A stretch of 64,000 nt of DNA, taken from positions 1,124,418-1,188,417 of the forward strand of contig NZ_KI912155.1 in NCBI RefSeq assembly GCF_000517125.1. Reading direction: 5' to 3'. The notes beneath the pieces were generated by a model. The model did not search any database and had not been told where the DNA came from. It was given only the letters and a program-made list of their open reading frames with translations. The DNA is from Arthrobacter sp. MA-N2. Lineage in GTDB: Bacteria; Actinomycetota; Actinomycetes; Actinomycetales; Micrococcaceae. This document shows positions 16,323 to 25,993 of this stretch, one piece after another (position 1 is the stretch's first letter; each line of letters starts with the position of its first letter). Made by a program: the position numbers and the translations under genes.

Positions 16323-17382
16323 GCCAGCTCCGTGAGGCAAACCGCGGAGCCTGGACCAGCACTACCACCGCAATCCCGATCACGGCTCCCACGAAAGTCT
16401 CCACTCCGCGTTCCAGGACCAGCACGCCCGGATCTGTGGGGACCGTCAGTTGGGTCATGAGCAAGATGACCGGGGTGAAGAACACCATGGCCCAACCGTA
16501 GTGCCGGGCCATGAACAGCTCCGTGGGGAACTGGAAAGCGATCACCAGCAGGGCGAGGATGGTCGTCGTTTGTCCGGGGAAGTAATGCAGCGGCGATAGG
16601 GGACCGGGGAAGAGTACGACGGCGACAATCGCCAAGCCAAGGAACGTCCCTACGATGCGGTGGATGCCGCGGTGTAGCCGGCTTGGCATATCGGCTCCGG
16701 CCAGCGGAACAGCGGCCGAGGCCATGGCCCAGTGGGGGTGTCCGCTGCCGGTGAGCACTCCGCAGGCTCCGGCCGCGCCGACGGCGAGCACGTACCGGGC
16801 CGCGTGTATCCCGGCGGCCTGGCGGAGCTTCACGCTGAATGCCGGAATGTCCCGGATGGCGCCTCGTTCCCATATCCGGTGCCGGAACCAACCGGCAAAA
16901 CCCACCACCATCGAGAATGTTGCTGATGCTGCGCAGATCAAGACGGCGGCAAAGAACGGGATATGCGCTGGAACGGAGGCACATGCTCCTAGCGCCAGGA
17001 TCCCGAAGAACGGACCGTTCGGCTTGAGCCGTACTTTGTCCGAGAACAATGAACCCGCGCCTGCCAAGATCGATTCGACCGCTACGAGGCCCCATGAATG
17101 AATATGGGAGACGGACAAGAAAGTGCCCACGGAGACCGCGGCCAAGAGCACCGCGGCGGCCTGGGCCTGGTGCTTGAGCCGCAATTGGTGCGACTCGGCA
17201 CGGCCGTACATGCCTGTCAGGGCGCCGAAGACTGCGTAGATGATGAGGTCCGGCCGCCCGAGCGCGAGAAGCACCAATGCTGGCACCGCGACGCTCAGTG
17301 CGACCCGGACCGCGGCGAGGTGATCGTTGCTTGCCGGTGGGACCGCATGGAGGGCGCGGGCATGGGCCATGATTGATCGCAT
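16288..17382 (-). CDS. FUSC family membrane protein
   Basis: 364 residues, with repeated hydrophobic segments in two blocks (about residues 22-150 and 195-350) separated by a short cytoplasmic linker. This is the layout of fusaric-acid-resistance/YccS-like proteins (RPDLIIYAVFGALTGMYGR, then HWAMASAAVPLAG with HRIVGTFLGL). Such proteins are proposed aromatic-acid or drug efflux components. Substrate unknown. It overlaps the SDR gene tail-to-tail. Confidence 0.85.
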   Translation of the reverse strand: MRSIMAHARALHAVPPASNDHLAAVRVALSVAVPALVLLALGRPDLIIYAVFGALTGMYGRAESHQLRLKHQAQAAAVLLAAVSVGTFLSVSHIHSWGLVAVESILAGAGSLFSDKVRLKPNGPFFGILALGACASVPAHIPFFAAVLICAASATFSMVVGFAGWFRHRIWERGAIRDIPAFSVKLRQAAGIHAARYVLAVGAAGACGVLTGSGHPHWAMASAAVPLAGADMPSRLHRGIHRIVGTFLGLAIVAVVLFPGPLSPLHYFPGQTTTILALLVIAFQFPTELFMARHYGWAMVFFTPVILLMTQLTVPTDPGVLVLERGVETFVGAVIGIAVVVLVQAPRFASRSWLTLRGGGVDRR

Positions 17383-17480
17383 CGGACACCACCAATCATT
17401 TCAGCCGATCAATCGGAAGGTATCAACACCCCACGATCCGTGCCATTAGCTGGGTCACAACGTTGCTTTGTGTTGCGGGA

Positions 17481-17546
17481 CCCAACTAGCTCGCATTTGA
17501 TGTCGTTATGAGCCCCCATAGCGTCAACAATTGCGAGCCAGTTGGG
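17481..17546. repeat. 66-bp imperfect palindrome, copy 1
   Basis: The element begins CCCAACTAGCTCGCATTTG and ends GCGAGCCAGTTGGG, and both halves pair into a long stem with GTTATGAGCCC in the middle. A second copy of the same length is at 34550-34615. It looks like a REP/BIME-type intergenic element. Here it lies at the 3' side of the TIM-barrel gene. Confidence 0.85.
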
Positions 17547-17559
17547 TCGGTGGGGCGCG

Positions 17560-18429
17560 TCATCGAAGTGACGGCGGGAAGCAGGCCAGCGCCGTGGACA
17601 GGGCAGCTTGCAATCCCTCCGAGAGGGGACGTTTCCGGTGTTGTTCGGAAAGGATTTCGACGCCCCACGGCCCTTTGAAGCCGATGGCTTGCAGCGTTTT
17701 GATGAATCCGGTCACATCCTGGTCTCCCTCTCCACAAAGACGTCGATTGTCTCGGGTGTCTTCGAAGAGCGTTCCCCTGATTTCGGCGTCGGCGTCATTG
17801 AGTTCCACGCCGAAGACCTGGTCTGCGGTGAGGCTATGGGACAGCTCCTCCAAGCTCGTTCCGGCACGGAAGACATGCCAATAATCAACCACCAAACCGC
17901 ATGCCGGCAGGTCAACAGAGCGCATGAGTTCCGCGGCCGCGGGTACCGAGCCGACCATGGAGAACGGCATGGGCTCGAGAGCAATACGCGTCCCCCTCTT
18001 TGCGGCCTCCGTTGTCAGGCGTCGCAGTGGCTCCACCAAGAAATCAAGATCATCCAGGGGTTCGCTGAACGCCGTTCCCACTTTGATGAAGCGCGCCCCC
18101 AGTGTCTCGGCGGCGTCGAGGAGCAGCTCGAACTGCGGCCTCCACTCAGGGGCACTGGAGTCGTTCCACCAGTTGGTGAGTAACTCGACTTCGACATGGC
18201 GGAAGCCTGCTTGGTCGATGAGTTTCCTGAGTCCAGAGAAACCGATGGTGTCCTTCGTGGTGACAAGGTCGTCGTACGCCAATCCGAACCCTGTCCATCC
18301 GGTAGCGGCGATCGTGTCCAATCGCTCGCCGATAGGGATAGGACTTGTCTCGGGGTTGTTCAACGGGGCGATATTCCCTGCGCTGGTCCAGCAGGTCGCG
18401 ATCAGTTCGGGGGTGCGTGAATGCGGCAT
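17560..18429 (-). CDS. Sugar phosphate isomerase/epimerase (AP endonuclease 2-like TIM barrel)
   Basis: 289 residues of the xylose-isomerase-like TIM-barrel family, with VEVELLTNWW, RFIKVGTAF, RIALEPMPFSMVGS, GLVVDYWHVFRAG, FGVELNDAD and PWGVEILSEQHR carrying the metal-binding Glu/Asp/His pattern. Related proteins include IolE, IolH and IolI. A role in isomerising or dehydrating an inosose or keto-sugar of this cluster is inferred. Ribosome site GAGGAGA precedes the ATG. It is divergent from the ABC transporter operon and shares its LacI-type operators. Confidence 0.85.
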   Translation of the reverse strand: MPHSRTPELIATCWTSAGNIAPLNNPETSPIPIGERLDTIAATGWTGFGLAYDDLVTTKDTIGFSGLRKLIDQAGFRHVEVELLTNWWNDSSAPEWRPQFELLLDAAETLGARFIKVGTAFSEPLDDLDFLVEPLRRLTTEAAKRGTRIALEPMPFSMVGSVPAAAELMRSVDLPACGLVVDYWHVFRAGTSLEELSHSLTADQVFGVELNDADAEIRGTLFEDTRDNRRLCGEGDQDVTGFIKTLQAIGFKGPWGVEILSEQHRKRPLSEGLQAALSTALACFPPSLR

Positions 18430-18493
18430 TGTTCTCCTCGCGACGGTGCGCGGCTAGTTGGAGCAGTCGGGGGAAATCCGTCAACCACTCAAT

Positions 18494-18547
18494 TGGAACG
18501 CTCCATTGACAATTGGTCAAGCATTGATTTAGCGTTGGAGCGTTCCA
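18494..18547. promoter_or_regulatory. Paired LacI-type operators and promoter in the divergent region
   Basis: TGGAACGCTCCA (18494-18505) and TGGAGCGTTCCA (18536-18547) are exact inverted copies of one another, each near-palindromic around a central CG as in LacI/GalR operators. TTGACA at 18506-18511 and TAGCGT at 18530-18535 (18-bp spacer) make a plausible plus-strand promoter that the two sites bracket. The LacI regulator encoded at 27214 is the likely ligand-responsive repressor. Confidence 0.75.
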
Positions 18548-18664
18548 CAATGCGATGTGGATCACATTCGTTCGTAGCAGATGGTTCCGTCCTCCCACCA
18601 TGTCTTCGAAGGCACAGCAACGGGGTTCGACGGTCGAAGTACGCGACATCAAAGGAGATCTCAC

Positions 18665-19660
18665 GTGGCAAAGTTCAATTGGCGGCGGGGCGCAGTAGCC
18701 CTTGCCGTAGTACCGCTTCTGGCCCTGGCAGCATGCTCAAGCGGGGGCGGCAAGCCGGCCGACACCGCCAACGCCGCGGGTGGTGGGCAGGCGGCAAGCA
18801 CTCCCCGGATCAAGGTAGCGCTGATTACTCACGCCGAGGCTGGCGACACGTTCTGGGACATCGTGCGCAAGGGGGCGGAGGCCGCGGCAGCGAAAGACAA
18901 CGTTGAGGTTCTTTACACGAGTGACGCCGATGCGGGCCGCCAGTCCCAGCTGGTGCAGCAGGCCATCGACCAGAAGGTTGATGGGATCGCGGTCACCATT
19001 GCGAACCCGGGTGCCATGAAGGATGTGCTGAAGAAGGCCACCGACGCAGGCATCCCGGTGGTGAGCTTCAACGCCGGCGGGGACGTCTCCGCGCAGATGG
19101 GGGCGTTCACCCACTTCGGCTCCAACGAGACCCTGGCTGGCGAGGCGGTCGGCGCCAAGCTGGCGGGGGACGGTTACAAGCACCCGATCTGCGTGATCCA
19201 GTCACAAGGACAGGTGCAACTCGAACAGCGGTGCGCGGGTGTGAAGACGAAGGTGCCCGGCACGGAGATCCTTTATGTCAACGGGGCCGATATGACGGCA
19301 GTGCAGTCCACCGCGACGGCGAAGCTCCAAGCCAGCAAGGATGCTGACGTGATCGTCGGGCTCGGCGCCCCCATCACTTTGACCGTTATCAAAGCCGTGG
19401 CAGATGCCAACAGCCAGATCAAGGTGGCCAGCTTTGACCTGAACCCTGCGCTGGCGCAGGCGATCAACGATGGCAAGGTCCTGTTCACGGTGGACCAGCA
19501 GCCGTGGCTCCAGGGCTACATGTCCATTGACGCAATCTGGCAGAACAAACTTGGTGGTTTCAAGATCGGTGGCGGCCAGCCCGTCCTCACGGGCCCGACG
19601 ATCGTGGACAAGTCCAATATTTCCGATGTGCTGAAGTTCGTTCAGCAGGGCATCCGCTAA
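18665..19660 (+). CDS. Sugar ABC transporter substrate-binding lipoprotein
   Basis: 331 residues. It has a lipoprotein signal with lipobox LAAC (Cys22) and an S/G-rich linker. A periplasmic-binding-protein-like type 1 fold of the RbsB/IbpA class follows (KVALITHAEAGDTFWDIVRKG, QQAIDQKVDGIAVTIANPG, PVVSFNAGG). The GTG at 18665 has AGGAGA 6 nt upstream; an earlier in-frame ATG is not needed. It delivers an inositol-type or sugar ligand to the permease that follows. First gene of a long plus-strand operon. Confidence 0.92.
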   Translation: MAKFNWRRGAVALAVVPLLALAACSSGGGKPADTANAAGGGQAASTPRIKVALITHAEAGDTFWDIVRKGAEAAAAKDNVEVLYTSDADAGRQSQLVQQAIDQKVDGIAVTIANPGAMKDVLKKATDAGIPVVSFNAGGDVSAQMGAFTHFGSNETLAGEAVGAKLAGDGYKHPICVIQSQGQVQLEQRCAGVKTKVPGTEILYVNGADMTAVQSTATAKLQASKDADVIVGLGAPITLTVIKAVADANSQIKVASFDLNPALAQAINDGKVLFTVDQQPWLQGYMSIDAIWQNKLGGFKIGGGQPVLTGPTIVDKSNISDVLKFVQQGIR

Positions 19661-19733
19661 TCCGATGACGGTTCAGCTCGCGCGGCATAACTTTTCCTTG
19701 CCGCGCGAGCTGACAGAGAAGGAAGTGTGTTCC

Positions 19734-20783
19734 ATGTCTTTAGTTACTGCCCCGGCGCCCGCGCCGATCAAGGATGAGCGGGTTGGGCAACGCAATCCGT
19801 TCCAGAAGTTTTTGGCGAGGCCTGAAGTGGGTGCCTTGGTGGGGGCTGTGGTTTTGTTTGTTTTCTTTGCTTCGGTCTCGGGTACGTTCACGCAGCCGAA
19901 TGCTTTGGCGACGATCCTTTATGGGTCTTCGACGATCGGGATCATGGCGGTGGGGGTGTCGTTGTTGATGATTGGTGGTGAGTTCGATCTTTCCACTGGT
20001 GTGGCTGTGATTTCCTCGGCCCTGACGGCGTCGTTGTTCAGCTGGTATTTCTCGATGAATGCCTGGGTCGGGGTGGTGCTGGCGCTGGTGGTTTCGTTGG
20101 GCATTGGTTTCATCAACGGTTGGATTCTGGTCAAGACGAAGCTTCCGTCCTTCATTGTGACGTTGGCGACGTTTCTGATGCTTACGGGCCTGAATCTGGC
20201 CTTGACGCGGCTGATCGGGGGGTCGGTGTCGTCTCCGTCGATTTCGAAGCTGGATGGTTTTGATTCGGCGCATGCGGTGTTTGCTTCCTCGATCAGTATC
20301 GGCGGGGTCGAGGTGAAGATCACGGTGTTCTTCTGGGTCATCCTGGTCGCGATCGCGTCGTGGGTGCTGTTGCGCACGAAGGTGGGGAACTGGATCTTCG
20401 CGGTGGGCGGGGACGCGAACGCGGCCCGTGCCGTGGGGGTGCCGGTGACCAGGACGAAGATCGGGTTGTTCATGGCGGTGGGGTTCTGCGGCTGGGTCCT
20501 GGGCATGCATAACTTGTTCGCGTTCGATGCTGTGCAGTCCGGTGAGGGTGTGGGCAACGAGTTCCTGTACATCATTGCCGCGGTGATCGGCGGCTGCCTG
20601 CTCACGGGTGGTTATGGTTCGGCGGTGGGCGGGGCGATCGGTGCGTTTATTTTCGGGATGGCGAACAAGGGCATTGTGTATGCGCAGTGGAACCCGGACT
20701 GGTTCAAGTTCTTCCTGGGCCTGATGTTGCTGCTGGCCACCATCGTGAACCTCATCGTCAAACGTCGTGCAGAGCTTAAGTAA
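19734..20783 (+). CDS. Sugar ABC transporter permease
   Basis: 349 residues with about eight to ten membrane segments, of the RbsC/AraH family. It contains the diagnostic GEFDLSTGVAVISSALTA segment, GWILVKTKLPSFIVTLATF and GGDANAARAVGVPV. ATG at 19734 follows AAGGAAG. It is placed between the binding protein and a single-domain ATPase. Codon use is richer in G- and T-ending codons than in its neighbours, which may reflect different ancestry of the transporter genes. Confidence 0.93.
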   Translation: MSLVTAPAPAPIKDERVGQRNPFQKFLARPEVGALVGAVVLFVFFASVSGTFTQPNALATILYGSSTIGIMAVGVSLLMIGGEFDLSTGVAVISSALTASLFSWYFSMNAWVGVVLALVVSLGIGFINGWILVKTKLPSFIVTLATFLMLTGLNLALTRLIGGSVSSPSISKLDGFDSAHAVFASSISIGGVEVKITVFFWVILVAIASWVLLRTKVGNWIFAVGGDANAARAVGVPVTRTKIGLFMAVGFCGWVLGMHNLFAFDAVQSGEGVGNEFLYIIAAVIGGCLLTGGYGSAVGGAIGAFIFGMANKGIVYAQWNPDWFKFFLGLMLLLATIVNLIVKRRAELK

Positions 20784-20798
20784 AAGGGGTTAGGGAAA

Positions 20799-21725
20799 AT
20801 GAATGCCAAACAGATCGATCAGCAGACCCTGCTCCGGGACGAGAAGGACCCGCTGACCCACACCCCCGTGCATCTGCTCTCCCTGGACGGGGTGGGCAAG
20901 CACTACGGGAACATCATCGCCCTGCGGGACGTGACGATGGCCGTGGACAATGGCCGGGTCACTTGCGTGCTGGGGGACAACGGCGCGGGCAAGTCCACGC
21001 TGATCAAGATCATCGCGGGCCTGCACCAGCACGATGAAGGCACCCTGCACGTCATGGGCGATGAGCGGAAGTTCAACTCGCCCCGGGACGCCCTGGATGC
21101 CGGCATCGCCACGGTCTACCAGGACCTGGCCGTGGTGCCGTTGATGCCGATCTGGCGGAACTTCTTCCTCGGTTCGGAACTGACCTCCGGGTTCGGGCCG
21201 TTCAAGTCCATGGATGTCCAGAAGATGAAGGACATCACGCTGAAGGAGCTGGCTGCGATGGGCATCGACCTGCGCGATGTGGAACAGCCCATCGGTCAGC
21301 TTTCCGGCGGTGAACGCCAATGCGTCGCGATCGCCCGGGCCGTGTACTTCGGGGCGAAGGTGTTGATCCTGGACGAACCCACCGCCGCGCTGGGAGTCAA
21401 GCAGTCCGGCGTCGTGCTCCGCTACATCCTGCAGGCCCGGGACCGGGGTCTGGGCGTCATTTTCATCACCCACAACCCGCACCACGCCTTCCCCGTCGGT
21501 GACCGGTTCCTGCTGCTCAAACGCGGCAAGTCCATCGGCTACTACGACAAAAAGGACATCACCCTGGACGAACTCACCGCCCAGATGGCCGGCGGCGCGG
21601 AACTGGCAGAACTCGCCCACGAACTCGAACAACTCGGCGGACACACCCAAGCCCTCAAAGAAGTCCAAGCCGAAGTCGCCGAAGTCGCTGACGCGGCATA
21701 CGAAAGCAACGCCAAGCGCCACTGA
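20799..21725 (+). CDS. Sugar ABC transporter ATP-binding protein
   Basis: 308 residues with Walker [11 protein letters not shown]-loop TVYQDLAVV, signature LSGGERQ, Walker [12 protein letters not shown] and switch His in ITHNPHHAF. Only one nucleotide-binding domain is present, unlike the double-domain RbsA/XylG, so it must act as a homodimer (FrcA-like). The C-terminus is a charged, Ala/Glu-rich helix. It energises the uptake system with the two upstream genes. Confidence 0.93.
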   Translation: MNAKQIDQQTLLRDEKDPLTHTPVHLLSLDGVGKHYGNIIALRDVTMAVDNGRVTCVLGDNGAGKSTLIKIIAGLHQHDEGTLHVMGDERKFNSPRDALDAGIATVYQDLAVVPLMPIWRNFFLGSELTSGFGPFKSMDVQKMKDITLKELAAMGIDLRDVEQPIGQLSGGERQCVAIARAVYFGAKVLILDEPTAALGVKQSGVVLRYILQARDRGLGVIFITHNPHHAFPVGDRFLLLKRGKSIGYYDKKDITLDELTAQMAGGAELAELAHELEQLGGHTQALKEVQAEVAEVADAAYESNAKRH

Positions 21726-21756
21726 GCGCAAAAGTTCACAACCTGATGGAGCAACC

Positions 21757-23187
21757 ATGGAAATGCTAATAGCTGGAAACTGGCGTGGCGCCGCCGACGG
21801 CAGGACCGAGGAAGTCCGCTCGCCTTTCGACGGCCGGACGATCGACACGGTTCCCGTGGCGACGGTCCAGGACGCCCAGGCCGCTCTTGACCGGGCCGAG
21901 ATCGGCGCCCACCTGCAAAGGACTACGCCAGCCCATGTCCGCGTCGATATCCTTCTGCGCGCCGCCGCCCTCGCGGATGAACGCGCCGAGGACATCGCCC
22001 AGACCATTAGCGCCGAAACCGGTAAGCCCATCACGGAAGCCCGCGGCGAGGCCAGCCGCTCGGGGAACATCATTCGCCTCGCCGCCTACGAGGGAAGCCA
22101 GCTGTACGGCTCCACCCTTCCGCTGGACGCAAACGCCGGGACAGGTTTGGACAAGATCGGCTTCACCTTGCGGCAGCCGGTGGGCATCGTGGTCGCGATC
22201 ACGCCGTTCAACTACCCCGCACTGCTGGTGTTGCACAAGATTGCACCCGCGCTGGCAGCCGGTAACGCCGTCGTGCTCAAACCCGCCCGCGCAACGCCGC
22301 TGACAGCGCTGAAGCTGGCGCAGTGCTTCGTCGACGCCGGCCTGCCGGCCGAAGCGCTGTCCGTTATCACCGGACCCGGCAGCTCCCTGGGCGACGTCCT
22401 CGTGACCGATCCGCGGGTCCGCAAGGTCTCCTTCACCGGTTCCACGAGCACCGGAACGCACATCAGTTCGATCGCGGGAGTGAAGAAACTGTCCCTCGAG
22501 TTGGGGGCCTCATGCCCGGTGATCATCCTGCCGGACGCGGACCTTGAACTCGCCGCGACCGCGGTGGCTGCCGGCGGCTACGTCAACGCCGGGCAGGTGT
22601 GCATCTCCGTGCAGCGGGTCATCGTTGACCACCGTGTCGAGAAAGACTTCCTGGACGCGCTGGTTCCCAAGGTCGAAGCCATCGCCATCGGAAACCCCAA
22701 GGAAGAGGACACAAAGCTTGGTTCGCTGATTTCCGAAGAGGAAGCCTCACGCGTCCACACGTCTATCCTTGAGGCCCGCCATTCGGGCGCCCGTGTCCTC
22801 ACCGGCGGTGAGCGCGACGGCGCCGTGGTGACTCCCGCCGTCGTCGCCGGCGTCGATCCGCGCTCGCCGCTGAGCCGGAACGAACTGTTCGGCCCCGCCG
22901 TCGCCGTCTCCTCGGCGCAAGACATGGAAAGCGCCATCGCCATGGCCAACGACAACGAATACGGCCTGGGCGCCGGCATCTTCACGAGCGACGTTGCCGG
23001 AGCGGTGCAGGCCATGCGGCAGATCGACGCCGGCAACATCCACATCAACTGGTCTCCGCTGTGGCGGGCCGATCTCATGCCGTACGGCGGTTTGAAAGGC
23101 AGCGGGATCGGCAAGGAAGGCGTTCGCTCCGCCGTCCAGGAAATGACCGAAGAGAAGACGGTCGTCCTGCACGGACGCCCCTGGTAA
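21757..23187 (+). CDS. Aldehyde dehydrogenase family protein
   Basis: 476 residues. The NAD site is seen in VAITPFNYPALLVLHKIAPA and SFTGSTSTG. The catalytic Glu248 is in SLELGASCP and the nucleophile Cys282 is in NAGQVCISVQRV. It resembles GapN/lactaldehyde-type dehydrogenases. Within an inositol-type pathway it may oxidise an aldehyde released by the aldolase, separate from the CoA-acylating enzyme at 33047. GGAG lies 5 nt before the ATG at 21757. Confidence 0.9.
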   Translation: MEMLIAGNWRGAADGRTEEVRSPFDGRTIDTVPVATVQDAQAALDRAEIGAHLQRTTPAHVRVDILLRAAALADERAEDIAQTISAETGKPITEARGEASRSGNIIRLAAYEGSQLYGSTLPLDANAGTGLDKIGFTLRQPVGIVVAITPFNYPALLVLHKIAPALAAGNAVVLKPARATPLTALKLAQCFVDAGLPAEALSVITGPGSSLGDVLVTDPRVRKVSFTGSTSTGTHISSIAGVKKLSLELGASCPVIILPDADLELAATAVAAGGYVNAGQVCISVQRVIVDHRVEKDFLDALVPKVEAIAIGNPKEEDTKLGSLISEEEASRVHTSILEARHSGARVLTGGERDGAVVTPAVVAGVDPRSPLSRNELFGPAVAVSSAQDMESAIAMANDNEYGLGAGIFTSDVAGAVQAMRQIDAGNIHINWSPLWRADLMPYGGLKGSGIGKEGVRSAVQEMTEEKTVVLHGRPW

Positions 23188-23209
23188 CGACGACAACGGG
23201 AATAAGGCA

Positions 23210-25159
23210 ATGACCACACCATCGCAGACCATCAGGCTCACCACCGCACAAGCGGTCATCAAGTACCTCTCCGCGCAGTATTCGCTCGCCGACGGCGTCC
23301 GCCGCCGCTTGGTCCCCGCAGGCCTTGGCATCTTCGGCCACGGCAACGTGGCGGGCCTGGGACAGGCATTGGACGAATTTGCCGACGATATGCCGTTCAT
23401 CCAAGGCCGGCACGAGCAGTACCTGGCGCACATCTCCACCGCCTATGCCAAAGCGAGCCGCCGCCAGGCAGTCCTCGCGGTCACGGCATCCATCGGGCCG
23501 GGCGCGCTCAATCTTGTGACCGCCGCCGGCCTGGCAACGGTCAACCGGATCCCCTTGCTGCTCCTGCCCGGTGACACCTACGCCACCCGGCACCAGGGCC
23601 CGGTGCTGCAGCAATTGGAACACCCCACCGAGGCTGACGCCACGGTCAACGACGCCTTCCGGCCCGTATCCCGTTTCTTCGACCGGATCAACCGCCCGGA
23701 GCAGCTCCTGACGGCACTCCCGCAGGCAATGCGGGTGCTCACCAGTCCCACGGACACCGGCGCCGTGGTCCTTTCGCTGCCGCAGGACGTGCAGTCCCAT
23801 GCCTACGATTTCCCGGCCGAATTCTTCGAGCCGCGCGATTGGAAGATCCGGCGGCCGCTGCCGGACCTGGAAGAGGTCGACGACGTCGCCCGGCTCATCC
23901 GTTCGGCTGAGCGTCCGGTGATCATCGCCGGCGGCGGCATCCACTACTCCGACGCCCACGCCGCGTTGGAGGCGCTGGCGGGACAGATCGGGATTCCCGT
24001 GGTGGAAACCTTCGGCGGCAAGGGCGCCGTTACCAAAGACGAATGGTGGCAAGTGGGCGGCGTCGGGCTGGAAGGCAACTTCGCGTCCAACACCCTGGTC
24101 AAGCAAGCCGACCTGGTCCTGAGCGTCGGCACGCGCCTCACCGACTTCGCCACCGGCTCCCAGTCGATCTTCGAAAACCCGGACGTCCGATTCGCGGCCT
24201 TGAACATCGTGGATGCCGATACCCGCAAGCAAGGTGCTACCGGCATCCTCGCGGACGCCCGCCTGGGGTTGGAAGCACTTGCCCGCACCCTGGAAGGTCA
24301 CAGCACCAGCGAGGCGTGGCAGGAAACGGTCCACGCCGAGAAGGCAAAGTGGGCCCCCATCCGCTCGCAGTGGCTCGACGCCGACACCGCCTACCGTCCG
24401 GAAGACCACCCTGACGCCCCGGTCACCGGTGCTGTCCTGACCCAGCCGCAGTTGATCGGACTCATGCAGGAACACGCCCGCTCCGGCGACACCATCATCG
24501 CTGCGGCCGGGGGACCTCCCGGTGACCTGCAAAAGGTGTGGGATGCAACGGGCAACCGCAACTGCCACCTGGAATTCGGCTTCTCCTGCATGGGCTACGA
24601 AATCGCGGCCGGGATGGGCGTCCGCCTGGCGGAGGGCAACAACGACAACCGCGTGGTTACCTTCATCGGCGACGGTACCTTCCTCATGGCACCCACCGAA
24701 ATCCTCACCGCCGCCCAGGAAGGGCTGAACGTCACGATCGTCGTCTCCGAGAATCACGGCTACCAGGTCATCCACCGCCTCCAGATGAACCGCAGCGGCA
24801 AGGAATTCGGCAACGAGTTCCGCTACCGCACCACCGGCGGTAGTGTCGCCGTCGTAGACGCCCCCAAGGCGCGGCTGGATGGCGACTACCTCAGGGTGGA
24901 CCTGCGACAGATCGCCGAGGGACTTGGCGCACTCGCTATCCGCGCCACCACCGCGGCAGAGGTCCGGGAAGCATTGGCCGCCACGCGCGACACGGCAGGA
25001 CCGGTGGTGATCGTGGTGCCGACCGTTCCCCACGTCGACTTGCCCGGCGGAGACGTCTGGTGGGACGTAGCTCCCGCAGAGGTGTCCGGTCAGGAATGGG
25101 TCCGCACCCTCCGCGATGATTACGAGCAGGCAAAGAGCCGTCAGCGGTGGTTCGGATGA
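23210..25159 (+). CDS. iolD: 3D-(3,5/4)-trihydroxycyclohexane-1,2-dione acylhydrolase
   Basis: 649 residues, a thiamine-diphosphate enzyme of the IolD family. It begins with IRLTTAQAVIKYLSAQYS and has GIFGHGNVAGLGQAL, GRHEQYLAHISTAYAK, TASIGPGALNLVTAAG, and the ThDP motif GDGTFLMAPTEILTA followed by VSENHGYQVIHRLQ. It hydrolyses the ring of trihydroxycyclohexanedione to 5-deoxy-glucuronate in myo-inositol breakdown. This assignment anchors the pathway of the island. Confidence 0.94.
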   Translation: MTTPSQTIRLTTAQAVIKYLSAQYSLADGVRRRLVPAGLGIFGHGNVAGLGQALDEFADDMPFIQGRHEQYLAHISTAYAKASRRQAVLAVTASIGPGALNLVTAAGLATVNRIPLLLLPGDTYATRHQGPVLQQLEHPTEADATVNDAFRPVSRFFDRINRPEQLLTALPQAMRVLTSPTDTGAVVLSLPQDVQSHAYDFPAEFFEPRDWKIRRPLPDLEEVDDVARLIRSAERPVIIAGGGIHYSDAHAALEALAGQIGIPVVETFGGKGAVTKDEWWQVGGVGLEGNFASNTLVKQADLVLSVGTRLTDFATGSQSIFENPDVRFAALNIVDADTRKQGATGILADARLGLEALARTLEGHSTSEAWQETVHAEKAKWAPIRSQWLDADTAYRPEDHPDAPVTGAVLTQPQLIGLMQEHARSGDTIIAAAGGPPGDLQKVWDATGNRNCHLEFGFSCMGYEIAAGMGVRLAEGNNDNRVVTFIGDGTFLMAPTEILTAAQEGLNVTIVVSENHGYQVIHRLQMNRSGKEFGNEFRYRTTGGSVAVVDAPKARLDGDYLRVDLRQIAEGLGALAIRATTAAEVREALAATRDTAGPVVIVVPTVPHVDLPGGDVWWDVAPAEVSGQEWVRTLRDDYEQAKSRQRWFG

Positions 25160-25971
25160 GCGGCTCAGCAGTGGGTCGAAAGCGCGACGGCGGACCGCGC
25201 GACGGCGGACCGCTCGACGGCGGTGAGCTGCGGCGCCGCTTGGCCGCCGGAGAAGTCACAGTGGGAACCTTCGTCGGCATGGCTTCGGCAACCGCGGTGG
25301 AAGTCTGCGCGGCCGCCGGCGCGGACTGGGTGCTGATCGATCTCGAACACGGTTCCGGCGGCGAAGATGCCGTGCGCGACGGTGTCCTTGCGGCCGGAAG
25401 CTACGGCGTCCCTACCATTGTTCGCGTGGAGAGCGGGGAACGGATCCGCATCGGTCGGGTACTGGACCAAGGCGCGGCAGGGATCATGGTGCCCCGACTG
25501 AACACCGTCGAAGAAGCCGGCCAAACCGTGAGTCACATGCTCTATCCGCCCTACGGCGACCGCGGAGTTGCGACATACAACCGCTCCTGCCGCTGGGGCA
25601 TGGACCGGGCTCCGTTGAGTGCGGACCAGCAGTCAACCGTGGGGATCATCCAGATCGAAACCCTCGACGCGCTGGAGCACGTGGAGGAGATCGCGGCGCA
25701 GGACGGCGTGGACGTCCTCTTCGTCGGACCGATGGACATGTCCTTCGCTCTGGGTGTGCCGATGCAACTGGAGAGCAACCCGTTCCAGGAGGCATTGCAA
25801 AGGGTGGTCGCTGCCGCGCAACTGCACAACAAAGCGGCCGGCATCCTCGCGGTGGACGGCATGGCGGCAGCCAAGTACGTTCGCCAGGGCTTCCGGTTCG
25901 TCGCCATCGGCTCAGACTCCACCATCATGGCGGCGGCGTTCCGCGACGCTTTTGATACCGTCCGCAACTGA
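25156..25971 (+). CDS. HpcH/HpaI family aldolase
   Basis: 271 residues of the metal-dependent 2-keto-3-deoxy-acid aldolase family: ADWVLIDLEHGSG, PTIVRVESGE, GAAGIMVPRLNTVEEA, IIQIETLDALEHVEEI and VLFVGPMDMSFALG. It cleaves hydroxy-keto acids to pyruvate and an aldehyde. It might replace IolJ in this cluster, which lacks IolB/IolC/IolJ homologues. The ATG at 25156 overlaps the iolD stop; a GTG 3 codons earlier is the alternative. Confidence 0.88.
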   Translation: MSGSAVGRKRDGGPRDGGPLDGGELRRRLAAGEVTVGTFVGMASATAVEVCAAAGADWVLIDLEHGSGGEDAVRDGVLAAGSYGVPTIVRVESGERIRIGRVLDQGAAGIMVPRLNTVEEAGQTVSHMLYPPYGDRGVATYNRSCRWGMDRAPLSADQQSTVGIIQIETLDALEHVEEIAAQDGVDVLFVGPMDMSFALGVPMQLESNPFQEALQRVVAAAQLHNKAAGILAVDGMAAAKYVRQGFRFVAIGSDSTIMAAAFRDAFDTVRN

Positions 25972-25993
25972 CAGAATTTTCAACGAGAAAGGC

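Noticed and set aside
23075..25033. Long open frame (652 codons) on the minus strand
   Set aside because: It is the antisense shadow of iolD and the aldehyde dehydrogenase end; iolD has clear family motifs.
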